NCBI RefSeq assembly: GCF_048007105.1
Contig: NZ_CP180352.1
Coordinates: 1,860,001 to 1,924,000 of the forward strand
DNA from: Minwuia sp048007105
GTDB taxonomy: Bacteria > Pseudomonadota > Alphaproteobacteria > Minwuiales > Minwuiaceae
DNA: 64,000 nt
Direction: 5' to 3'
In this document: piece by piece, positions 27,605 to 37,155 of the stretch
How the letters are laid out: each line of letters opens with the position of its first letter
How positions within the stretch are numbered: position 1 is the first letter of the stretch
Made by a program: the position numbers and the translations under genes
The notes under the pieces: generated by a model
Told to the model about the DNA's origin: nothing
The model's input: the letters and a program-made list of their open reading frames with translations, nothing else
The model's database searches: none

Positions 27605-29038
27605 ATGAGCACCGCCGAATCGAACCGCAGCCGCCGAGTTCGCAAGATCGCCTCGCCGGCGGTTCTGGTCGGGCTGGCGCGTGTGGCGGACCTGGCGCTG
27701 ATCACGTTCTGCGGCTGGCTGGCCTATACCTTCCGTCATGACAGCCTGATCCTGCCCGGCACCTATGTGGTGGCCATCGTCGTCGCCATGGCGGTCGCGG
27801 CCAACGCCTTCCAGATAGCCGGCCTCTACAGGTTCGAGCGCCTGGACCAGATCGGCGGACAGATCGGAAGGCTTGCCGTCGCCTGGACCGGTGTGTCCCT
27901 GGCGTTGCTTGCGATCAGCTTCTTCTCCAAGACCTCGGCCGACTATTCGCGCATCTGGGTCGGCCTGTGGCTGGTCTTCAGCTTCTTCGGACTTGCCACG
28001 TTCAGGATCGCGACCGCCATCGCCATCCAGTCCTGGCGGCAATCGGGCGTGCTCAGCCGGAACGTCGTCGTCGTCGGTGCAGGGCTGCAGGGCGAGCGGC
28101 TGATCCGGCATATCCAGGATCACAAGGCCGAACTCGGCGTCAACGTCCTCGCGGTGTTCACGCTGCGGCAGGGGGCGGGACGCTCCGACGTGCTCGGCGT
28201 GCCCGTGAAGGGCGGCCTGCGCGACCTGCTGCTCTACGTCCGCAACAATCACGTCGAGGAGATCATGGTCGCGCTGCCCTGGGACCGGGAGGACCAGATC
28301 GCCGACGTCCTGAAGCAGCTGCGCGAGGCGCCGATCGATGTCTCGCTGGCGCCGGAGCCGCTGGGCTACCGGCTGATGGAACGCCGGGTGCGGCACCTGG
28401 GCGACCTGCCGATGACCGTGGTCCAGGAAGAACCGCTGTCTGGCTGGAACTACATCCTGAAGGGGCTGGAGGACCGTATCCTGTCGGCCCTGATCATCCT
28501 TGCGATCTCGCCGCTGCTGCTTGCGATCGCCGTGCTTATCCGGCTCGACAGCCCGGGCCCGGCGATCTTCCGCCAGCAGCGATACGGCTTCAACAACAAC
28601 GTCTTCACTGTCTACAAGTTCCGCTCCATGCGGAACGATGCCGGCGACGCCAGAGGCGGGGCGCAGGCGACGAAGGGCGATCCGCGCATTACCCGCATCG
28701 GCGCCTTCATCAGGAAGACCAGCCTCGATGAGTTGCCACAGCTGTTCAACGTGCTGAAGGGGGACATGTCGCTGGTCGGGCCGCGGCCGCACGCCGTCGC
28801 CCACAACGAGGAATATGCCGAGGTCATCGACGAGTATCTCAGCCGCCACAAGGTGAAGCCCGGCATCACCGGCTGGGCGCAGATCCATGGGCTGAGGGGC
28901 GAGACGGATACGCGCGAGAAGATGGAAATGCGCGTGCAATACGACCTCTACTACATCGACAACTGGTCGCTCTGGCTTGATTTCAGGATCCTTCTGCGCA
29001 CGCTGATGGTCGGATTCGTGAACGAGAACGCCTATTGA
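27605..29038 (+). CDS. undecaprenyl-phosphate sugar phosphotransferase (WcaJ/PssY-type exopolysaccharide initiating transferase)
   Basis: This 477-residue protein has four N-terminal membrane helices, a CoA-binding-like middle domain (NVVVVGAGLQGERLIRHI), a fifth helix near residue 300 and the C-terminal bacterial sugar transferase domain with KFRSMRNDAG, RKTSLDELPQLFNVLKGDMSLVGPRP and KPGITGWAQIHGLRGET. It transfers a hexose-1-phosphate from UDP-sugar to undecaprenyl phosphate to start repeat-unit synthesis on the inner membrane. It is followed by a frameshifted O-antigen ligase-like gene. Confidence 0.94.
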   Translation: MSTAESNRSRRVRKIASPAVLVGLARVADLALITFCGWLAYTFRHDSLILPGTYVVAIVVAMAVAANAFQIAGLYRFERLDQIGGQIGRLAVAWTGVSLALLAISFFSKTSADYSRIWVGLWLVFSFFGLATFRIATAIAIQSWRQSGVLSRNVVVVGAGLQGERLIRHIQDHKAELGVNVLAVFTLRQGAGRSDVLGVPVKGGLRDLLLYVRNNHVEEIMVALPWDREDQIADVLKQLREAPIDVSLAPEPLGYRLMERRVRHLGDLPMTVVQEEPLSGWNYILKGLEDRILSALIILAISPLLLAIAVLIRLDSPGPAIFRQQRYGFNNNVFTVYKFRSMRNDAGDARGGAQATKGDPRITRIGAFIRKTSLDELPQLFNVLKGDMSLVGPRPHAVAHNEEYAEVIDEYLSRHKVKPGITGWAQIHGLRGETDTREKMEMRVQYDLYYIDNWSLWLDFRILLRTLMVGFVNENAY

Positions 29039-29078
29039 GCCGCTATCCGCGCATTCCGGCCGCTGCTAGGACGGCAAC

Positions 29079-30471
29079 ATGCTGAACTACGTCGAACGGC
29101 TGTTCGTGATCTTCCTGATCGTCTGCGTCGCGCTGGCGCCGCTGCCGCTCGGCAGCAACCGGCCGGTCAGCTGGTCGCTGCTGTCCTTCGCGATCGCCGG
29201 CCTGCTGTGCATCTGGTCGCTGAGCGCGGCGTTCCGCCCGACGCTGTTCCGGCTCTCCGGCGCGCCCGCCATCATTCCCGTCGCGGGCTGGATGCTGATC
29301 ATCGGCTGGATGCTGTTCCAGGCGAACGGTCCCGCCGGCCTCTGGCACCCGCTCTGGTCGGTCGCCACGGTAGCGCTGAACGAGCCGGACCTCACCGGCG
29401 CGATCTCGGTGTCGCCATCGGACTCATCGACGGCGGCCATGCGCCTGCTCTGCTACGGCGCGATCTTCTGGCTGGCCGCGCAGACCGGGCGCGAACCGGA
29501 GAACGCGGCGATCTACATGCACGCCGTGATCGCCGTCGGCACCGCCTACGCGCTCTACGGGCTGGCCGCCGAGATCTCGGGCCACCGCACCATCGTCGGC
29601 CTCGACAAGTGGGCCTACCAGGACTCGCTGACCTCGACCTTCGTGAACCGGAACAGCTTCGCCACCTTTGCGGGGCTGTGCATGGTCATCGCCCTGGGCA
29701 TGTTGCTGCGCTCCCTGCCGTCATCGCGCTACGAGCCGGAGGACGCCCTGGCCGCACCCGGTGATCCGGCCGCCGTCGCGGCTGAACATCGGCGGCGTGC
29801 TCTGCCTCGTTGCTCTGGTCATTCTCGGCGCCGCGCTGGTGCTGACCAAGTCGAGGGCCGGGCTGGTCTCGACGGGCGCGGGTCTGGCCGTCGTGCTCTG
29901 GGCCTGGTTCTATCGGCGGCGCCGGCTGCCGGGCCTGCCGGTGCTGCTGGGCGGCGCGGCCATCGCAACCGCCGTGATGCTGTTCGCGGCCGGCGGCGGC
30001 ACCTTCGAACGAAAGAGCGAAGAGGACGGCGCCTCGCTGTCCGGCCGGCCCTGGCTGTTCCAGCGCACCCTGAGCGCCGTCGCCGACCGTCCGGTGATCG
30101 GTCATGGCGGGGGCGCCTTCGAGAGCTATTTCCAGGGTTACAAGAATGCCGAGTTCGGCGGCGTCTATTCGATCAGCAAGGCCCACAACAGCTATCTGGA
30201 ATTCGCCGCGGACGCCGGCCTGCCGGCGCTGGTCCTGCTGCTCGCGCTCTACGCCTTCGTGCTGCTCTCCTGCTTCGCCGGCATCCGGGCGCGAAGACAG
30301 GACGCCGGCTATCCGGGCATGGCGCTCGCCGCGGCGGGACTGGTCGGCCTGCACGCACTGGTGGACTTCAGCGTCCAGATACCGGCCGTGGCCGCCGTCT
30401 TCGCACTGATCCTCGGCGTGGGCTATTCGCAGGCCTTCCCCACCGGGGGCGGACGGCACAACCGGCTGTAG
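29079..30471 (+). pseudogene. O-antigen ligase/polymerase-like membrane protein gene with frameshift
   Basis: The first part (29079 to about 29760) encodes membrane helices and the sequence VNRNSFATFAGLCMVIALGML. The frame then shifts by one base between about 29740 and 29780, and the second part (to TAG at 30471) continues with LNIGGVLCLVALVILGAALVLTKSRAGLV, then SKAHNSYLEFAADAGLPALVLLLALYAF, the conserved His-Asn segment of O-antigen ligases, so both halves belong to one gene. The total length of 1393 bases is one more than a multiple of three, consistent with a single inserted base. It could be a real mutation or an assembly error. Intact, it would be about 463 residues. Confidence 0.8.
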
Positions 30472-30477
30472 CCCCGC

Positions 30478-32070
30478 TCAGGCCGTCCCGCGGATCGCGT
30501 CGGAGATCTTCTCGGCGATCATGATGGTCGGGGCGTTGGTGTTGCCGCCGATCAGGCTGGGCATCACCGAGGCGTCCACGACCCGCAGCCCCTCGACGCC
30601 GCGCACCCGGCATTCGGTATCGACCACAGCGGCGTCGTCCGAGCCCATCCTGCAGGTGCCGACCGGGTGATAGATCGTCTCGGCCTTGCGCCGGATGAAG
30701 CCGTCCAGCTTGTCATCGTCGTCGATGGCCGCGCCGGGATAGATCTCTTCCCCCATTTGGCTGCCGAGCGGCGCTGCCGACAGCATGTTCCGGCCGATGG
30801 CGGTGCCGCGCTTCAGGGCGGCCATGTCGTCGGGATGGTCGAGATAGTTCGGATCGATCAGCGGGTCGGCCATCGGGTCCGCCGAGACCAGCCCGATGCG
30901 GCCGCGACTCTTCGGCCTAAGATCGCAGCAATGCAGCGTCACGCCATGCGCCTTGATGCGGTTCTGGCCGTGCTGGTCGCTGACGACGGGCAGGAAGTGA
31001 TACTGCAGGTCGGGCAGGGGTTTCTCCGGTGTCGAGCGGACGAAGGCGCCGGCCTCGGCAAAGTTGCTGGTCAGCATGCCGGTGCGGTTCTTCCGATAGG
31101 CCCGGACGGCGCCCAGACCCATCATCAGGCCCTTCATGGTGAAGGCGAAGCCCAGCGCCGTCGTGGTCTTCGAGACCACCGACACGTCCAGATGGTCCTG
31201 CAGGTTCTGCCCCACTTCCGGCCGGTCGGCGACGATGTCGATGCCGAACTGGCCGAGTTCCGCCGCCGGGCCGACGCCGGAGAGCATCAGCAGTTGCGGA
31301 CTGTTCACCGCGCCGCCGGCGAGGATGACCTCGGCCTTCGCCTCGACGGTCAGCGTCTGATCGCCTCGGCGGTATTCGACGCCCGTTGCGCGCCCGTCGG
31401 CGAACAGCACCCGGGTCGCGCGGGCCATGTCGATCACTTCAAGGTTCGGCCGCGAGACGCCCTCCAGATAGGCGTGATAGGCGCTGCAGCGGCGGCCGTC
31501 CTTCTGGGTCAGCTGGTAGAGGCCGGCGCCCTCCTGCCGGTCGCCGTTGAAGTCCGGGTTCTCCGCGATCTGGTTTGCCTCGCAGGCCCGGACATACATC
31601 TCCGACATCGGGTTCGGCGAGCGCGGGTCGCAGACGTTCAGCGGCCCCCCGGTTCCGTGCAGGTCGTCGGTCAGCCGCTCGTTGTTCTCGGAACGTCGGA
31701 AATAGGGCAGCACGTCGTCCCAGGCCCAGCCGGTGCAGCCTTCCTCGGCCGACCAGCGGTCGTAGTCGGCGCGGTGGCCGCGGATATAGACCATGCCGTT
31801 GATCGCGCTGGAGCCGCCCATGACGCGCCCGCGCGGCCAGAACATCTCTCGGTTCTCGAGGTTTTTCTGCGGCGCGGTCCGGAACAGCCAGTTGCTGTTC
31901 GGGTCCTTCATCGTCTTGATGATCCCGGCCGGCACGTTCACCGACCAGTCCTGCTTCGCCGGCCCCGCCTCCAGCAGACAGACGCTCAGCTTGTCATTCT
32001 CGCTCAGCCGGCTGGCCAGCACGCAGCCCGCCGAACCGCCGCCGACGATGACGTAGTCGAATGAAGCCAT
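30478..32070 (-). CDS. GMC family FAD-dependent oxidoreductase (choline/alcohol dehydrogenase type)
   Basis: This 530-residue flavoprotein starts with the FAD motif DYVIVGGGSAGCVLASRLSE, has the GMC signature GSSAINGMVYIRG and LAGGAVNSPQLLMLSGVGP, and ends with the active-site region IYHPVGTCRMG containing the catalytic histidine. GMC enzymes oxidise alcohols, choline, or aliphatic and terpene alcohols. The ATG at 32070 follows GGGAGG at good spacing and is better than the in-frame ATG at 32085. It is divergent from an SDR-OYE-cupin operon with only 101 bases between, implying shared control. Confidence 0.93.
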   Translation of the reverse strand: MASFDYVIVGGGSAGCVLASRLSENDKLSVCLLEAGPAKQDWSVNVPAGIIKTMKDPNSNWLFRTAPQKNLENREMFWPRGRVMGGSSAINGMVYIRGHRADYDRWSAEEGCTGWAWDDVLPYFRRSENNERLTDDLHGTGGPLNVCDPRSPNPMSEMYVRACEANQIAENPDFNGDRQEGAGLYQLTQKDGRRCSAYHAYLEGVSRPNLEVIDMARATRVLFADGRATGVEYRRGDQTLTVEAKAEVILAGGAVNSPQLLMLSGVGPAAELGQFGIDIVADRPEVGQNLQDHLDVSVVSKTTTALGFAFTMKGLMMGLGAVRAYRKNRTGMLTSNFAEAGAFVRSTPEKPLPDLQYHFLPVVSDQHGQNRIKAHGVTLHCCDLRPKSRGRIGLVSADPMADPLIDPNYLDHPDDMAALKRGTAIGRNMLSAAPLGSQMGEEIYPGAAIDDDDKLDGFIRRKAETIYHPVGTCRMGSDDAAVVDTECRVRGVEGLRVVDASVMPSLIGGNTNAPTIMIAEKISDAIRGTA

Positions 32071-32171
32071 CTGATCCTCCCGCAAGGTCTTTTGCCGGAA
32101 TCAGTAACTGACCGCCGGTCAGCCGTCCATTGTCATTGAGCCGGCGCCGGAGATGCTTTAAGCTTGAAGCA

Positions 32172-32936
32172 ATGGATACGCAGCATGTTCTGATCACCGG
32201 CGGCGCCCAGGGCGTCGGCCTGGAGATCGCCCGCCGCTTCCTGGCTCAGGGAGCGCGGGTCACCATCACGGGGCGCAACAAGGCGCGGCTGGCCGAAGCG
32301 ATGGCCGAGCTGGGCGAGAGCGACGATGCCGGGCAGTTCGCCGGCGACGTTGCCGACGAGGACGCGGTGAAGGCGCTCTTCGATGCAGCGACGGCGGCGC
32401 GCGGACCGGTCACCGTACTGGTCAACAATGCCGGAATTTCCGGCTCCGCGCCGCTGGGCCGCATGACCACGGATCATTTCGACCAGATGCTGGCGGTGAA
32501 TGCGCGCGGGCCCTTCCTCTGCAGCCGGGAGGCCGCGGGGCCGATGGGCAAGAATGGCGGCGGCCGGATCATCAACATCGCCTCGACCGCGGGTCTGAAG
32601 GGCTACGCCTATGTCGCGGGCTATGTCGCCTCCAAGCATGCCGTCGTCGGGCTCACCCGCGCGCTGGCGCTGGAGCTGGCGGGGAAGGCAATCACGGTGA
32701 ACGCCATTTGCCCGGGCTTCATCGAGACGCCGATGACCGTCGAGACCATCCGCAACATCGTCGAGAAGACCGGCCGCTCGGAAGAGGAGGCGCGGGCCGA
32801 ACTGGTGAAGTTCAACCCGCAGAAGCGCCTTATCGAGGTGGACGAGATCGCCGACTGCGCTCTCTGGCTCGCCAGCGACGCGGCGCGATCGGTCAACGGC
32901 CAGGTCATCGCCATCGACGGCGGGGAGAGCGCATAG
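32172..32936 (+). CDS. short-chain dehydrogenase/reductase
   Basis: This 254-residue SDR has TGGAQGVG for cofactor binding, a basic residue pair in TGRNKARL suggesting NADP, NNAG, the serine in INIASTAGLKG and the active-site YVASK. Its TAG stop is immediately followed by the GTG start of the next gene, so they are co-translated. The family includes 3-hydroxyacyl dehydrogenases; the substrate is unknown. Confidence 0.92.
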   Translation: MDTQHVLITGGAQGVGLEIARRFLAQGARVTITGRNKARLAEAMAELGESDDAGQFAGDVADEDAVKALFDAATAARGPVTVLVNNAGISGSAPLGRMTTDHFDQMLAVNARGPFLCSREAAGPMGKNGGGRIINIASTAGLKGYAYVAGYVASKHAVVGLTRALALELAGKAITVNAICPGFIETPMTVETIRNIVEKTGRSEEEARAELVKFNPQKRLIEVDEIADCALWLASDAARSVNGQVIAIDGGESA

Positions 32937-34391
32937 GTGAAACTCCTCGAGCCGCTCGACATCAACGGGATGGTGCTGCCCAACCGGGTGGCGGTGCCGG
33001 CGATGGTGACGCGGCTTTCAGGCGAGGACGGCTTCATCAATGACGACATCGTCGACCGCTACCGCCGCTATGCCGAGGGCGAGGTCGGGCTCATCGTCGT
33101 CGAGGCGACGGCGGTCCACAGCGCCAAGTCCGGCCCTTTGCTGCGGATCGGCGACGACGAATTCCTGCCCGGCCACCGCCGTCTCGCGGAGACCATCCAC
33201 GCGACCTCGGACAGTCGGGTCGTGCCGCAGATCATTCATTTCATGAAGGTAGCCCGCTCGGGCTGGCGGCAGCGGATCGAGGATCTGTCGGAGAAGGACA
33301 TCGAGAGCATCATCCACGATTTCGGGATGGCGGCGCTCCGGGCGCGGGAGGCCGGCTATGACGGTGTCGAGCTCCACTCGGCGCATGCCTACACGCTCGC
33401 GTCCTTTCTCAGCCGCCGCAATGCCCGCAAGGACGCCTATTCGGGGCGCACGCTGGAGGGGCGGTTGGCGATGTTCGGACGGGTTATGGCCGAAGTCCGC
33501 AAGCGCGTCGGCCATGACTGGCCGGTCGGCATCCGCTTCCTGGCCGAGGAAGCCATCAAGGACGGCTACACGCTGGACGAGGCCAAGCGGATCGCGCTGC
33601 GCATGGCGCAGGCCGGCGTCGACTACATCTCGCTCTCGGTCGGCGGCAAGTTCGAGGATGCCGTGCACCGGGAGGGGCATCCGCTCTATCCATATACAGG
33701 CTACTCCGGCGACCGCTGCATGCCCGGCAACTGGTATCCGCCGCTGCCGCATGTCCACCTGGCGGCGGGCATCAAGCAGTTCATCAACGAGAAGGGCTAC
33801 GCCGTTCCGGTCATGTCGGTCGGCAAGATCGCCGACCCGGCGGACGCAGAGCGCCTCCTGCAGGAGGGCAAGGCGGACCTGATCGGCATGGCGCGGCAAC
33901 TGCTGGCCGATCCGGACTGGCCGAAGAAGGTGCGCGAGAACCGGCCGGACCAGATCGTCCGCTGCATCTACTGCAATGTCTGCAAGCAGCTCGACGAGAA
34001 TTTCCGGGAAGTGCACTGCTTCCTCTGGCCCAAGGGCGCGCGGCAGGCGCCGGCCGACGACCCGGACCGTGAAGCGCCGCAGTGGCCGGCGGATGGCGCC
34101 GGGCTGACCGCGGAAGCCGATGGCGGCCAGGTCCGCCTCACCTGGACCGCCGTGCCTGGCGTCGTCGGCTATGACGTCTACCGCTCCGAGGATGGTGGGC
34201 CCGCGACCGTCGCCGAGGCGGTGAAGTCGAACAAGCACGCCGACCGGGTGGTCCTGGGCGGCTGCCGCTATACCTACTTTGTCCGCGCCTTCGACGCGCA
34301 CGGCAATGCCGGGCCGCCCTCGAACGCGGTTGAACTGGACATGCCCCTGCCGGAGCCGGTCAGGGCGCTAAGAGAGGGAGCGGCAGTCTGA
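32937..34391 (+). CDS. NADH:flavin oxidoreductase (Old Yellow Enzyme family) with C-terminal fibronectin type III-like domain
   Basis: Residues 1 to about 360 form an FMN-dependent TIM barrel: LEPLDINGMVLPNRVAVPAM at the start, DGVELHSAHAYTLASFLSRRNARKDAYSG in the middle, and VGKIADPADAERLLQEGKADLIGMARQLLADP for FMN phosphate binding. A cysteine cluster, CIYCNVC plus Cys 12 residues later, resembles the 4Fe-4S site of 2,4-dienoyl-CoA reductase-type members. Residues about 385-480 look like a fibronectin III domain (VRLTWTAVPGVVGYDVYRS, YTYFVRAFDAHGNAG), an unusual fusion. It starts at GTG 32937 directly after the SDR stop and overlaps the cupin gene by one base. Confidence 0.88.
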   Translation: MKLLEPLDINGMVLPNRVAVPAMVTRLSGEDGFINDDIVDRYRRYAEGEVGLIVVEATAVHSAKSGPLLRIGDDEFLPGHRRLAETIHATSDSRVVPQIIHFMKVARSGWRQRIEDLSEKDIESIIHDFGMAALRAREAGYDGVELHSAHAYTLASFLSRRNARKDAYSGRTLEGRLAMFGRVMAEVRKRVGHDWPVGIRFLAEEAIKDGYTLDEAKRIALRMAQAGVDYISLSVGGKFEDAVHREGHPLYPYTGYSGDRCMPGNWYPPLPHVHLAAGIKQFINEKGYAVPVMSVGKIADPADAERLLQEGKADLIGMARQLLADPDWPKKVRENRPDQIVRCIYCNVCKQLDENFREVHCFLWPKGARQAPADDPDREAPQWPADGAGLTAEADGGQVRLTWTAVPGVVGYDVYRSEDGGPATVAEAVKSNKHADRVVLGGCRYTYFVRAFDAHGNAGPPSNAVELDMPLPEPVRALREGAAV

Positions 34392-34777
34392 TGCTCAACA
34401 AGGTCGACGTCGCCGAGGCGATCCGGGACAGGGTCTTCTTCAAGGGCCGGACGCCTGATAACGAGGACGAGGCCGGCGAGGCATTCGCCCGGCTGGGCCG
34501 GATCAATAACGCGGAGATCTTCGCCGGCCGCTGGCAGGGCCATTCCTCGTGGGAGCGGCACCCGAACGGCGACGAACTGGTGCAGGTTCTGGAAGGCGAG
34601 ACCACGATGACGCTGCTGACCGAGGGCGATGGCGAGCGCCACACGCTCACTGCCGGACAGTTCATCGTCGTGCCCGCCGGCGTCTGGCACCGCTTCGAGA
34701 CGCCGGTCGGCGTTACCGTGATGGCGGCGACGCCCGGACCAACCGATCATTCCACTGCCGACGACCCCCGGCTCTGA
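34391..34777 (+). CDS. cupin domain protein
   Basis: This 128-residue single-domain cupin has motif 1 as WERHPNGDELVQVLEGE and motif 2 as VVPAGVWHRFE, providing a possible His/Glu metal site. Its start codon overlaps the OYE-family stop (TGATG). Small cupins in catabolic operons are often isomerases, decarboxylases or ring-opening enzymes, or ligand sensors; the role here is not deducible. Confidence 0.85.
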   Translation: MLNKVDVAEAIRDRVFFKGRTPDNEDEAGEAFARLGRINNAEIFAGRWQGHSSWERHPNGDELVQVLEGETTMTLLTEGDGERHTLTAGQFIVVPAGVWHRFETPVGVTVMAATPGPTDHSTADDPRL

Positions 34778-34984
34778 TTGTTGGCATCAGTATTATCATG
34801 CACGTGGTATCCGGATCGCCCATGAAAGATGCATGATATTGCATGTTCATCGGCGCTCTGGTACGACCGAGAGGAAACGGCTGGAATGCCGGATGAAGCG
34901 GCGTCGTCATCGGCGCCGAAGGAGGATATAACCTCCTGCGAGACAGGTTTGAGGCGAAAGCGAACAAAGGGAGGCTTCGCAAAC

Positions 34985-36157
34985 ATGCTGAAACGCGCAC
35001 TTACCATGGCCGCGGGCGTGGCCATGCTCGGCACCGCCGTACAGGCGGACGAGAACACGGTGGACATCGGCTTCGTGACCACGCTGACCGTCGGTCCGGC
35101 CGTCATCGGCCGCGACATGACGGATGCGGTCGATCTGGCGGTCGAGCACATCGGCGGCAAGATGGCCGGCAAGGCCGTCAACGTGATCTACGAGGATGAC
35201 GGCTTCAAGCCGGAGATCGGCAAGCAGAAGACCGAGAAGCTGGTCAATTCCGACAATGTCGACTTTGTCGGCGGCTTCATCTGGTCGAACGTGCTGCTGG
35301 CTTCCTACAAGTCGGTCGTCGGCAAGGGTCCGTTCCTCATCTCGTCGAATGCCGGGCCGTCGCAGATCGCCGGCAAGCTCTGCCACGAGGACTTCTTCTC
35401 GACCTCCTGGCAGAACGACCAGACCCCGATGGCGATGGGCGAGGTGCTGAACCAGCGCGGCGTGAAGTCGCTCTACATCATGGCGCCGAACTACGCTGCC
35501 GGTAAGAACATGGTCGCGGGCGTCGAACGCACCTACAAGGGCGAGATCGTCGGCAAGGACCTGACCAAGTGGCCGGGCCAGCTGGACTTCTCCGCCGAAC
35601 TGGCAAAGGCCCGCGCGTCGGGCGCCGAAGCCGTGTTCATCTTCTATCCGGGCAAGGCGGGCGTGCAGTTCTTCACCCAGTACGAGCAGGCCGGCCTGAA
35701 GGGCGTCATCCCGCTCTATTCGGTGTTTGCCGTGGACGCCATCTCCATGCCGCTGCTGGGTGACCTGGCGGTTGGCAGCCTGGCGACGCAGCAGTGGAAT
35801 CCGGACCTGGACAACGAGGCCAACAAGAAGTTCGTCGCCGACTACAAGGCGAAGTTCGGCCGCTTCCCGTCCTTCTACGCTGCTCAGTCCTACGACACGA
35901 TCATGCTGATCAAGTCGGCGGTCGAGGCCGTCAACGGCGATCTGTCGAACAAGGACGGCATCCGCGCGGCGATGAAGAAGGCCGACTACGCGTCGGTCCG
36001 TGGCAAGTACACCTACGGGAACAACAACTTCCCGATCCAGAACTTCTACCTGCGCGAGACCTACAAGAACGACGCGGGCGAATACACGGTCAAGACCGTG
36101 CAGACGGTGTTCGAGAACCATCAGGATCCGTACGCCGCCGAATGCCCGATGAAGTGA
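34985..36157 (+). CDS. ABC transporter substrate-binding protein, branched-chain amino acid (LivK) type
   Basis: This 390-residue periplasmic binding protein has a signal peptide (MLKRALTMAAGVAMLGTAVQA) and type I periplasmic-binding fold signatures: VDIGFVTTLTVGPAVIGRDMTDAVDLAVEHIGG, then the pocket region FISSNAGPSQIAGK. The ATG at 34985 is preferred because the signal peptide starts there and GGGAGG lies upstream. Given the neighbouring catabolic genes the ligand may be an aromatic acid or similar carboxylate rather than leucine. It is followed by a terminator-like hairpin and four more transporter genes. Confidence 0.93.
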   Translation: MLKRALTMAAGVAMLGTAVQADENTVDIGFVTTLTVGPAVIGRDMTDAVDLAVEHIGGKMAGKAVNVIYEDDGFKPEIGKQKTEKLVNSDNVDFVGGFIWSNVLLASYKSVVGKGPFLISSNAGPSQIAGKLCHEDFFSTSWQNDQTPMAMGEVLNQRGVKSLYIMAPNYAAGKNMVAGVERTYKGEIVGKDLTKWPGQLDFSAELAKARASGAEAVFIFYPGKAGVQFFTQYEQAGLKGVIPLYSVFAVDAISMPLLGDLAVGSLATQQWNPDLDNEANKKFVADYKAKFGRFPSFYAAQSYDTIMLIKSAVEAVNGDLSNKDGIRAAMKKADYASVRGKYTYGNNNFPIQNFYLRETYKNDAGEYTVKTVQTVFENHQDPYAAECPMK

Positions 36158-36177
36158 TCGCATCGCGATCCTGACCG

Positions 36178-36213
36178 GACGGCTCCGGGTTCCGGCCCGG
36201 GGCCGTCTTTCTT
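36178..36213 (+). terminator. intrinsic terminator/attenuator between binding-protein gene and permease genes
   Basis: GACGGCTCCGGG at 36178-36189 pairs with CCCGGGGCCGTC at 36196-36207 (one G-T mismatch) with a 6-base loop, followed by TTTCTT at 36208-36213. Placed just after the binding-protein gene, it should let only part of the transcripts continue, so binding protein exceeds permease, a common arrangement in ABC operons. Confidence 0.75.
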
Positions 36214-36231
36214 CCTGACAGACGGGCCCCG

Positions 36232-37155
36232 ATGAACTGGATCCTCCTCATCGAGCAGATGCTGAACGGCGTGCAGCTGGGTCTGCTGCTGTTCCTGCTC
36301 GCTGCCGGACTGACGCTGGTCTTCGGCATCATGGATCTGGTGAACCTGGCGCACGGTTCGCTCTACATGATCGGCGCCTTCATCGCGGCGTCCCTGACGG
36401 AGCTGACCGGCTCCTTCGTGGTGGCGGCCCTGCTCACCCTGCCGGCGACCATGATCGTCGGCATGGCGGTCGAGATGATCGCGCTTCGAACGCTCTACGA
36501 CCGGGATCACCTCGATCAGGTGCTGGCGACATTCGGCCTGATCCTGTTCGCCGACGATTTCGTGCAGCTGGCGTGGGGTCCGGCCGGCATGACCATTTCG
36601 CTGCCGGACTTTCTGCGCACCAGCTTCGAGATCCTGCCAGGCGTGATCTACCCGACCTACCGACTCGCCATCATCATCGTCGGTCTGTCGGTCGCTGCCT
36701 TTCTCTATGTGCTGGTCGCAAAAACGAGGATCGGCATGCTGATCCGCGCCGGCGCCTCCAACCGGGAGATGATCGGCGCGCTGGGCGTGAACATCCGCAT
36801 GCTGTTCACGCTCATCTTCGGGCTCGGCGCCGCGATGGCCGGGCTGGCCGGTCTGATGGCCGGCCCGATCCTCACCGTGCAGATCGGCATGGGCAACGAG
36901 ATCCTGATCCTGGCCTTCGTTGTCATCGTCATCGGCGGCATCGGCTCGATCCGCGGCGCCTTCGTCGCGGCGCTGATCGTCGGCCTGATCGACACGGTCG
37001 GCCGCGCCTTCCTGCCGGAGATCCTGTCGCTGTTCCTTGATCAGCTCACCGCCGATACCGCTGCGCCCTCGATCTCCTCGATGATGAGCTACCTGCTGAT
37101 GGCGGTGATCCTCGCCTTCCGGCCCGAGGGCCTGTTCCCGCCGAGGTCAGGCTGA
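36232..37155 (+). CDS. livH: branched-chain amino acid-type ABC transporter permease
   Basis: This 307-residue membrane protein has about eight hydrophobic helices and the LivH pattern LNGVQLGLLLFLLAAGLTLVFGIMDLVNLAHGSLYMIGAF at the N-terminus. Near residue 177 it has the cytoplasmic EAA-like loop NREMIGALGVNIRMLFTLIFGLG. It forms the membrane channel with LivM. Its stop overlaps the start of livM by one base. Confidence 0.93.
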   Translation: MNWILLIEQMLNGVQLGLLLFLLAAGLTLVFGIMDLVNLAHGSLYMIGAFIAASLTELTGSFVVAALLTLPATMIVGMAVEMIALRTLYDRDHLDQVLATFGLILFADDFVQLAWGPAGMTISLPDFLRTSFEILPGVIYPTYRLAIIIVGLSVAAFLYVLVAKTRIGMLIRAGASNREMIGALGVNIRMLFTLIFGLGAAMAGLAGLMAGPILTVQIGMGNEILILAFVVIVIGGIGSIRGAFVAALIVGLIDTVGRAFLPEILSLFLDQLTADTAAPSISSMMSYLLMAVILAFRPEGLFPPRSG

